Of a stretch of 6,548 nt of DNA, positions 1-5,066 are shown piece after piece (the first letter of the stretch is position 1; each line of letters opens with the position of its first letter). The notes under the pieces were generated by a model. It saw only the letters and a program-made list of their open reading frames with translations. It made no database searches and had not been told where the DNA came from. A program made the translations under genes and the position numbers. The DNA comes from a bacterium TMED6 (GTDB lineage: Bacteria > Fidelibacterota > Marinisomatia > SCGC-AAA003-L08 > D37C17), in contig NHBL01000025.1 in the NCBI GenBank assembly GCA_002167465.1, positions 2,246-8,793 of the forward strand, written 5' to 3'.

Positions 1-966
1 ATTAGCAGATTGATTTAATCCAAGTAGAGGGATAGCACCTATTGTAGGATCTACAAAATTTAATTGGTCAACATTGGAATAAATTTCCTTAATAGTTTCT
101 ATCATTCTTGTTGTAATAAACACCTGTTTGTTTAAAACATATGAGTCATATATTTTAGTAAATTTTTGTGTCTCACCTTCTGATTTTTGAACAGTTCTAT
201 ACTTATATCCTAAAGCTTGGTTTTTTATTTTTAAAGCTTCACCTCTAGCTTCTGTCAATTTTAATGAACTATCTCTTTCAGCTTGATTTATCATTTTTTC
301 CATATTTTGAAGAGCACGAGCAACTTGGTTATAAGCATCCATTACTATAGAAGGGGGTACTACTGACTGTAATTGAACCATTTTAATTGTTATACCAGTT
401 TCTAATTTATCTAATTTTTGTTGCATTAATAATCTAGTCTCCTGACTAATCATTTGCCTGCCTTCTTTAATAACATTGTCAAAAACGCTTGAACCAACAA
501 CTTTTCTCATAACTGATTCAGAAATGTCTCTTATTGTACTTTCAACGTTTTTAACATTAAACATATAATCTTTTGGGTTAGATATAATATATTGAACCTG
601 CCATTTTACTTCAGCAACACTCAAATCATTGGTTAAAGTCCAAGATTCTCCTTCATAAGTATTTGAAAAACGTGTTTTTTTACCTGCTTCAACAGTTCTA
701 AATCCAAATTCTTCAACAAACTGCTTAGATGTTTTTACTTTATACACTTCGTCAATGATTGGTATTTTAAAGTGTAATCCAGGCTGTGAGATTGAATTAT
801 ATTTACCAAAACGTAATAAAACACCCTGCTCTTCTGCTCTTACAGAATATACTGACATATATATAATTAAAAATATGATTGCTAAAAAGAATAAAGGAAA
901 AACTTTTTTGTAATCAAACTCTGGTACTTCTACCTCTACATCACCAAATTGATATTTTTTGTTCAT
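1..966 (-). CDS. hflK: HflK-type SPFH/band 7 membrane protein, 3' end cut by window edge
   Basis: The frame reads 322 codons from ATG at 964-966 to the left edge with no stop, so the C-terminus is missing. HflK pairs with HflC in a membrane complex that surrounds and modulates the FtsH protease. Visible: a short cytoplasmic N-terminus (1-22), one hydrophobic helix (about 23-40, FPLFFLAIIFLIIYMSVY), then the SPFH hallmark EQGVLLRFGKY (45-55) and QPGLHFKIPIIDEVYKV (61-77). The band 7 core continues with WQVQYIISNPKDYMFNV (122-138) and ESTIRDISESVMRKVVG (142-158). VVPPSIVMDAYNQVARALQ (202-220) leads into a charged helical stretch with coiled-coil character (about 222-265). The family ranges from about 320 to 420 residues, and the last visible residues (IPLLGLNQSAN) suggest the end is near. 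hflC would be expected just beyond the left edge. No clear Shine-Dalgarno precedes the ATG, but MNKKYQFGD is a plausible N-terminus. The HflK rather than HflC assignment rests on the NPPK/VPP-type segment and the N-terminal cytoplasmic extension. Confidence 0.92.
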   Translation of the reverse strand, partial: MNKKYQFGDVEVEVPEFDYKKVFPLFFLAIIFLIIYMSVYSVRAEEQGVLLRFGKYNSISQPGLHFKIPIIDEVYKVKTSKQFVEEFGFRTVEAGKKTRFSNTYEGESWTLTNDLSVAEVKWQVQYIISNPKDYMFNVKNVESTIRDISESVMRKVVGSSVFDNVIKEGRQMISQETRLLMQQKLDKLETGITIKMVQLQSVVPPSIVMDAYNQVARALQNMEKMINQAERDSSLKLTEARGEALKIKNQALGYKYRTVQKSEGETQKFTKIYDSYVLNKQVFITTRMIETIKEIYSNVDQLNFVDPTIGAIPLLGLNQSAN

Positions 967-1019
967 TTTTTATAAATTGATTTTTTTTGTGTTTAATTAA
1001 TCCCTTAATTTATAAAAAA
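966..1019. repeat. Perfect 13-base inverted repeat in the divergent hflK / DUF2914 intergenic region
   Basis: TTTTTTATAAATT at 966-978 is exactly complementary, inverted, to AATTTATAAAAAA at 1007-1019, with 28 bases between the arms. The left arm touches the hflK start codon and the right arm lies just before 1020, about 60 bases upstream of the plus-strand gene. Each arm contains a TATAAA-like hexamer, so it could reflect symmetrical promoter elements or an operator. In sequence this AT-rich an arm of only A and T can also arise by chance, so the function is open. Confidence 0.35.
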
Positions 1020-1070
1020 ATATGCAAGAAATCTATTTCTTTATTTGTCAAAATATTAGTAATCAAAATA

Positions 1071-1076
1071 AAGGAG
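1071..1076 (+). promoter_or_regulatory. Shine-Dalgarno site that sets the start of the DUF2914-like gene
   Basis: AAGGAG lies 5 bases before the ATG at 1082. An in-frame ATG at 1022 would add 20 residues (MQEIYFFICQ...), but it has no such site and would put the ribosome-binding site inside the coding region. The 1082 start is therefore preferred. Confidence 0.75.
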
Positions 1077-1081
1077 AAAAA

Positions 1082-1846
1082 ATGGCTACTAATAATATAA
1101 ATAAATATCTTTTTGCTTTGGGTTCTTTTGTTATTGTGATTTATTTAGCATCAAACACAAGTAATGAACATAATGAAATAGTTGCAAATAGTGATAATTC
1201 TATTAATACTGACTTTAATCAAATAGATGATTCTGATTTTTCAACTAGTCTAAAAGAACTTGATAATTCTACTGAATATTCATCAGATGAATTATATGAA
1301 GAAAATAATAAAGATGAAAATGAATCTTTTGAACCCAAGATTAAAAAATCAATACCTACCATTAATAGTATAAAAATTGCTAAACAAATAGATATTGATG
1401 AAAAATCTGAAACTTATAGAGATCCTATAAATTCATATAAAACAATTACAACCTTAGATAAAAATGTAATAAAAGATATTAATTACTATCCAGAATTTTA
1501 TGTATGGACAAGTATTAATACAGAATTAGTTGATTTAAAAACAACTAAAGAAATGAGTAATGAACAAAATGTATATGAATTTAATCCAACTAATCTTTCA
1601 ATAACAGTTTCATGTAATAATCAAATTATAGCTAACAAGGATTTTCAAATTAATGCAAAAACCCCAAGATGGAGAGAATGGATTAAAATTGATTTAGATC
1701 CATTTGAAAGTGAATCAATACTTGGTCAATGGAATATTAAAATTGTTGATATTGAAAATAAAGAAATTTTAGAATCCAGATCTTTTAATTTTAACAAAGA
1801 ATTCAATCCTGATGAAATCAAGCAAACCGCACAGGTTTTAGATTAA
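1082..1846 (+). CDS. Single-pass membrane protein with acidic linker and DUF2914-like C-terminal domain
   Basis: 254 residues, starting at the ATG behind the AAGGAG site. Residues 9-23 (YLFALGSFVIVIYLA) form one hydrophobic helix, either a signal anchor or an uncleaved signal, so the rest probably lies outside the cytoplasm. Residues 27-85 are a low-complexity linker rich in Asn, Asp, Glu and Ser. Residues about 127-236 resemble the DUF2914 family. The telling part is TPRWREWIKIDL (194-205) followed by GQWNIKIVDIENKEILESRS (215-234), matching the family's pattern of an R-W-R-x-W motif and then G-x-W-x-(V/I)-x-(V/I)-x-D with a closing strand. The family has no established biochemical role that I can name, and it is often fused to membrane anchors. 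The gene diverges from hflK and ends 15 bases before a strong terminator, so it is probably monocistronic. The domain call comes from motif memory and not from a profile search. Confidence 0.7.
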   Translation: MATNNINKYLFALGSFVIVIYLASNTSNEHNEIVANSDNSINTDFNQIDDSDFSTSLKELDNSTEYSSDELYEENNKDENESFEPKIKKSIPTINSIKIAKQIDIDEKSETYRDPINSYKTITTLDKNVIKDINYYPEFYVWTSINTELVDLKTTKEMSNEQNVYEFNPTNLSITVSCNNQIIANKDFQINAKTPRWREWIKIDLDPFESESILGQWNIKIVDIENKEILESRSFNFNKEFNPDEIKQTAQVLD

Positions 1847-1861
1847 ATAACTACTCAATAT

Positions 1862-1893
1862 AAAAAAAGACCTCTTATTAGAGGTCTTTTTTT
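1862..1893. terminator. Bidirectional intrinsic terminator between convergent genes
   Basis: Perfect 14-bp stem, 1862-1875 paired with 1880-1893, with a TATT loop (1876-1879). The GACCTCT/AGAGGTC core is flanked by seven A on the left and seven T on the right, so it gives a GC-containing hairpin followed by a U-tract on either strand. It terminates the plus-strand DUF2914-like gene and the minus-strand CHAT cassette. On the minus strand the CHAT stop codon (1878-1880) straddles the loop and the first stem pair, so the last codons of that gene (KKDL) are part of the terminator. Confidence 0.9.
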
Positions 1894-3581
1894 ATATCAA
1901 GAATTAAACGATTTTTAAAGTTGAAACTATCTTTAATAATTTCAAATTCACTGTCCCTTTGAAAGGAGTAAGGAAATTCATCAAGATAATTCTTTAAAAA
2001 ATATTTATGTATCGGTGATTTTATTTTAATCAAATCATTTAAATCTATTTTATATCTTAAGTCTGATTGAATATTAATAATATGCAAATAAAATATTTTT
2101 AATGGTCTATTGTATTGTAAAAATACTGAATAGTCAATATCATCATCAAAAATCAGTTCAAATCTGTCATAAAGATTTATATCAGATAGAAATATATTTA
2201 ATATTGCACTATCTTTATCGAAAGTAAGAGGATATGCAGCGGATAAAAAGTTATTATTTTTATCAATAATTAATTGCTCTATATTGAGGTTATCTGATTT
2301 ATCTAATAATGAAAAGAATGGATAGTTGTTTTTGATAGAATCACATTTAAATAACATTGGATAATATTGTTCGTTATTTATTTCAAAATTTGAATTTGGT
2401 TTAAAAATATATTTTTCTGGAACCTTTACATTTGATTTTACATTTATTTCAATTTCAGTTTGATCATCTTTTTCATAAAAAAGATTCTTAATTATAAAGC
2501 TTATTATAATTAAAAAAGAAAATATATATATTATTTTTCTTATTTTTAAAATTGGCGATGTTTTAAGGCCTAATTTTATATTTTTATTAACTGACAATAA
2601 ACTAGATCCGTACAATTGATAATAACACCAAATTAGATCTTGATGACCATACTTTTTAATAATTTGTTTTTTTGTTAAAAATAATGATTCACCAACGCTA
2701 TGTCTATAATCAATAAAAAACTTATAAAATATTTTACTAAAATCTTTTGCTTTGTTTGAAGGTAATTCACCTATACTGGAAATAATTGTTTTAGTACCTC
2801 TTTCAAAAAAAGCATTAATAAATGAAATAAACTTATCTGATTGATTACCACAACTATTAGAAAAAATAAAATCTGAACTTCTTGAACATTTTAAAATATC
2901 ATCAGATTGAAATCTATCATTAAAAAGTTTCCAACCGCCAATCTCATAATGACCCGAAAAATGAAATAAAGTACTTGAACCTAATAATCTTATTAATTCA
3001 ACTTTATCTACATTTCTATTTTTAAAAGGACCACCTAAAATAAATTTTTTTTCAATCATATTAGAAATAAAGTTAGATTCGTTGATTACATCTTCATCAA
3101 TGTCATCTGACTCTGAAGGGTTTATAACTATTGAAAATTTCTTATTAGAATCAATACAAAAATTTTCATTAGATAAGTTTGAATCTGTAAACTCTCTAGA
3201 TAATATTAGAAAATCAGATAAAAAATCTTTTCCATCATGCAACAATTCAAATGGAATAGCATTTAACTCGCTATCAATTATAATTCTAAGGTAATGATTT
3301 TTCTTATTTCTTTTAATTTGATTAAAATATTGTTCAAGTTTAAAAAAATCTAAAATATTAAATAATTCAAATGCTGATTCTTTTAAAGTTTTTAATTGCT
3401 GAATTGACGAACCTTTTTGAATATATTCTTTTAAAATATCATGATTTATTTTTCTAGATAGAGATTTAATAGAATCTATTTTTAGATTAGTAGTGATTTT
3501 TTTTGAAAAATTAGTTGTTTCAGAACTAAGCTCTATATACAACTGGTTATTATTTATTTTGATTAATCTTAAAGTATCCAC
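1878..3581 (-). CDS. Membrane-anchored CHAT (caspase-like) protease with C-terminal extracytoplasmic domain
   Basis: 567 residues; the stop is TAA. The start taken is GTG at 3579-3581, because the frame opens only at about 3620 and no ATG lies in between; no clear Shine-Dalgarno is seen, so the start is moderately sure. Residues about 95-330 match the CHAT domain, a clan CD cysteine peptidase fold: LRIIIDSELNAIPFELLHDG (98-117), then LFHFSGH (205-211) and DFIFSNSCGN (237-246). The dyad is inferred as His211 and Cys244. The end of the domain, SVGESLFLTKKQIIKKYGHQ followed by WCYYQLYGS, is also typical. KIRK (346-349) precedes a hydrophobic helix (about 350-366), giving a cytoplasmic protease by the positive-inside rule. 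Residues about 370-567 would then lie outside; I do not recognise this domain. It is the last gene of a sigma / anti-sigma-like / CHAT cassette, 28 bases after the previous stop. Its substrate is unknown, and the anti-sigma-like neighbour is the natural candidate. The N-terminal 95 residues are also unassigned. Confidence 0.85.
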   Translation of the reverse strand: MDTLRLIKINNNQLYIELSSETTNFSKKITTNLKIDSIKSLSRKINHDILKEYIQKGSSIQQLKTLKESAFELFNILDFFKLEQYFNQIKRNKKNHYLRIIIDSELNAIPFELLHDGKDFLSDFLILSREFTDSNLSNENFCIDSNKKFSIVINPSESDDIDEDVINESNFISNMIEKKFILGGPFKNRNVDKVELIRLLGSSTLFHFSGHYEIGGWKLFNDRFQSDDILKCSRSSDFIFSNSCGNQSDKFISFINAFFERGTKTIISSIGELPSNKAKDFSKIFYKFFIDYRHSVGESLFLTKKQIIKKYGHQDLIWCYYQLYGSSLLSVNKNIKLGLKTSPILKIRKIIYIFSFLIIISFIIKNLFYEKDDQTEIEINVKSNVKVPEKYIFKPNSNFEINNEQYYPMLFKCDSIKNNYPFFSLLDKSDNLNIEQLIIDKNNNFLSAAYPLTFDKDSAILNIFLSDINLYDRFELIFDDDIDYSVFLQYNRPLKIFYLHIINIQSDLRYKIDLNDLIKIKSPIHKYFLKNYLDEFPYSFQRDSEFEIIKDSFNFKNRLILDIKKDL

Positions 3582-3609
3582 GATTATAAAATAGTAACCA
3601 AAAAATAAT

Positions 3610-4200
3610 CTATGAAAGATTTATTTTAATATTACCTATTTCTTTTGATTTTAAAGAAATATTTATGCTATAAATCCCCTCATTTAAAATGAAACTTCCA
3701 GTATTACCATCTTTTTGAGTAAATTTTTCTATAACATTATCATTTTGAGTAATTAAAAATTTGAGATTATTTATTTCTTTACTTTTTTTTGAAGCTGCAA
3801 GATTTAATACATAATTATCTGCTTCTTCATAAAAGACATCACATAAAATATCAAAATGATTCATTTTCTTTGAAAAAAGAATAGATTTTTGACTACCTCT
3901 AGTTACAAATTTAGGTGAAATATCTAAAGTATATTCATTGCCTATAATTACATCTATCATTTGACCTGCTTTTTTTACAACAATATCCATAAATGAATCA
4001 TCTTTTATTCCAACCATATTATATATTTTCTGCCTTAAATGATATGGAGGATTTTCCATAGGCTCTTCATCAATAAGATTTGCTAAAGTTTCAACTTCAT
4101 ATTGTAATTCACTATTTGATTCTATTAGCGCCTCAAAATCTTGCTTAATTTGGCCAGTTAACTGGCCCTCTAAATATTTTAATATTTTATTATTTTCCAT
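3610..4200 (-). CDS. Anti-sigma-like protein lacking zinc motif and membrane helix
   Basis: 196 residues from the ATG at 4198-4200; the stop is TAG. Residues 5-62 (ILKYLEGQLTGQIKQDFEAL, then SELQYEVETLANLI and LRQKIYNMV) have the helical pattern of anti-sigma domains that clamp ECF sigma factors: a YL-x-G-x-L start, an F/E-rich second helix and a later LR-x-KI helix. The HxxxCxxC zinc ligands of the ZAS type are absent. Residues about 70-88 (MDIVVKKAGQMIDVIIG) are amphipathic and not a convincing transmembrane helix. Residues about 100-196 alternate in a beta pattern (ILCDVFYEEADNYVLNLAAS, IYSINISLKS, IKINLS), suggesting a beta-sandwich. It sits 38 bases after the sigma gene and 28 bases before the CHAT gene. 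Anti-sigma function is inferred from position and the N-terminal pattern; it could instead be an adaptor or a protease substrate that holds the sigma factor. Confidence 0.65.
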   Translation of the reverse strand: MENNKILKYLEGQLTGQIKQDFEALIESNSELQYEVETLANLIDEEPMENPPYHLRQKIYNMVGIKDDSFMDIVVKKAGQMIDVIIGNEYTLDISPKFVTRGSQKSILFSKKMNHFDILCDVFYEEADNYVLNLAASKKSKEINNLKFLITQNDNVIEKFTQKDGNTGSFILNEGIYSINISLKSKEIGNIKINLS

Positions 4201-4208
4201 AAAATGTT

Positions 4209-4214
4209 TCCTTT
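4209..4214 (-). promoter_or_regulatory. Shine-Dalgarno site that sets the start of the anti-sigma-like gene
   Basis: AAAGGA (read on the minus strand) ends 8 bases before the ATG at 4200. A longer reading from the in-frame ATG at 4218 (MQRKHF...) has no ribosome-binding site before it and would encode this site within codons 3-4, so the shorter protein is preferred. Confidence 0.6.
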
Positions 4215-4238
4215 GCATATAATACGACTAAGTTAAAT

Positions 4239-4790
4239 TCAATTATCTTGCATACATTTTTTTAATTTCCTATTTGCTCTAGATATAATTGCTGCAATTG
4301 TATTTGGTTTCTCTTTCATTATATCTGCAATTTCTCTTTGTTTATAACCCTCGCTAACTAATTTCATTATTTTTTGTTCTTTGTTTTTTAATGTTGATAA
4401 ACAATATTGTAAACTTAAGCTATCTTCTAAATTTGTATTTTTATTAAACAACTTATAAACATCATCGATAGATGAAGTTTTAGGTTTATATTTCATTCCT
4501 TTACTTTTTAAGTAAGATAAAGTTTCATTTCTAGTTATCTGATAAAGAAATGAACTAAACTTACAATCACCTCTAAATTTTTTAATACCTACCCAATCAC
4601 CATTAATACCAAATATTTTCTTTTGAATAATAGTTTGTAATAAATCTTGTTTGTCTTCATAATCAATTTGATCAAATGATTTCAGAGCACCAAAAATTAT
4701 ACTTTGACAAATATCAATAAACAATCTAATTGATATATCATCATTTTTAACAACGGCTATTAAAAGTTTGTTATCTATTTCTTGATTCAT
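4239..4790 (-). CDS. ECF-type sigma-70 family RNA polymerase sigma factor
   Basis: 183 residues, ATG at 4788-4790, stop TGA (followed two codons later by TAA). It directs RNA polymerase to a specific promoter set. Region 2 covers about residues 10-100: the helix LLIAVVKNDDISIRLFIDIC, the DYEDKQDLLQTIIQKKIF segment (43-60), and KFRGDCKFSSFLYQITRNE (71-89), which matches the melting and -10 recognition part of ECF factors. Region 4 covers about 126-180: LSTLKNKEQKIMKLVSEGY followed by KQREIADIMKEKPNTIAAI as the helix-turn-helix, and RANRKLKKCM. Regions 1.2 and 3 are absent, as in ECF factors. It is the first gene of the cassette with the anti-sigma-like and CHAT genes, and such genes are commonly autoregulated. 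No Shine-Dalgarno is visible before the ATG, which may mean a leaderless message or weak initiation. I cannot assign it to a numbered ECF group. Confidence 0.9.
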   Translation of the reverse strand: MNQEIDNKLLIAVVKNDDISIRLFIDICQSIIFGALKSFDQIDYEDKQDLLQTIIQKKIFGINGDWVGIKKFRGDCKFSSFLYQITRNETLSYLKSKGMKYKPKTSSIDDVYKLFNKNTNLEDSLSLQYCLSTLKNKEQKIMKLVSEGYKQREIADIMKEKPNTIAAIISRANRKLKKCMQDN

Positions 4791-4838
4791 ATATTTTGTT
4801 TGAATAAAATTAATGTATTAAATATAAGGTAATTAATA
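4791..4838. promoter_or_regulatory. Short divergent promoter region between the sigma and selenoprotein genes
   Basis: Only 48 bases separate the two divergent start codons, so both promoters must lie here or run into the coding regions. The stretch is nearly all A and T. I find no -35/-10 pair on either strand with usable spacing and leader. The only ribosome-binding candidate is a weak TAAGGT (4825-4830) upstream of the selenoprotein ATG. An autoregulated sigma promoter here is inference from layout. Confidence 0.35.
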
Positions 4839-5066
4839 ATGAATATACATATAGAATATTGTGAAAAATGAAACTATGGACCAGAATTTGATCGTGTATC
4901 AAAAGTTATAAATAAATATTGTCCTGAGTCTATTGTACAAGGAAATCTTACAGAACCAAGGAGTGGTGCATTTGAAATTCTTATAAATAAAAAACTAGTA
5001 TACTCAAAATTTAAAACAAATAAATTTCCAACTAATAAAGAAATCAAATTATTTTTAAATAGCTAA
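4839..5066 (+). CDS. SelT/SelW/SelH (Rdx-fold) family selenoprotein with in-frame UGA
   Basis: 75 residues, ATG at 4839, stop TAA at 5064-5066, with codon 11 (4869-4871) being TGA. Reading that TGA as selenocysteine gives MNIHIEYCEKU, then NYGPEFDRVSKVINKY, SGAFEILINKKLVYSKFK and a FP-T-N-KEIKLFL end. This matches the Rdx family from end to end: first strand, Cys-x-x-Sec redox motif (C8, U11), helix, the G-A-F-E-(I/V) strand, the L-(V/I)-(Y/F)-S-K strand, and a C-terminal FP...EI helix. These are thioredoxin-like redox proteins of unclear substrate; bacterial SelW-like selenoproteins are known. The TGA sits exactly where the family has Sec or Cys, and a stem-loop of bacterial SECIS type follows it. 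The frame is uninterrupted otherwise, so a pseudogene is unlikely. It diverges from the sigma gene and overlaps the end of the aminopeptidase C gene by 12 bases. A standard gene caller would cut or skip it. Confidence 0.85.
4872..4907 (+). promoter_or_regulatory. Candidate bacterial SECIS stem-loop directing UGA recoding
   Basis: Immediately after the TGA (4869-4871), AACT (4872-4875) can pair with AGTT (4904-4907). TTTGAT (4887-4892) pairs perfectly with ATCAAA (4898-4903) around the five-base loop CGTGT (4893-4897). The 5' side carries an 11-base bulge (4876-4886). The loop begins 21 bases after the UGA and has G as its second base. This fits the known bacterial SECIS pattern, in which a hairpin lies within the coding region about 16-37 bases after UGA with a G among the first loop bases. 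In such a system SelB would bind it to deliver Sec-tRNA. The upper stem is all A-T/G-T rich except for one G-C pair in each arm, so stability is modest. Confidence 0.65.

Noticed and set aside
1022..1081. Longer N-terminus for the DUF2914-like protein from the ATG at 1022
   Set aside because: No ribosome-binding site precedes it, and AAGGAG correctly spaced before 1082 supports the shorter form. The extra 20 residues would also put charged and polar residues before the anchor without family support.
3082..3294. Open frame of 70 codons on the plus strand
   Set aside because: It lies wholly inside and antisense to the CHAT gene, has low-complexity Ser/Asn-rich content, no ribosome-binding site and no recognisable motif.
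1878..4790. A type III-E CRISPR (Craspase) locus
   Set aside because: No repeat-spacer array, no Cas7-11-like effector, and no TPR region in the CHAT protein. Only the protease/sigma logic is similar.
4869..4871. TGA read as tryptophan through an altered genetic code
   Set aside because: Trp is encoded by TGG in the window's other genes, and no other gene has an internal TGA. The residue at this site is Sec or Cys in the family, not Trp, and a SECIS-like hairpin follows.
4839..5066. Selenoprotein frame as a decayed pseudogene with a nonsense mutation
   Set aside because: The rest of the frame is intact with all family blocks, and the single stop falls precisely on the redox Sec position, which would be a remarkable coincidence for random decay.
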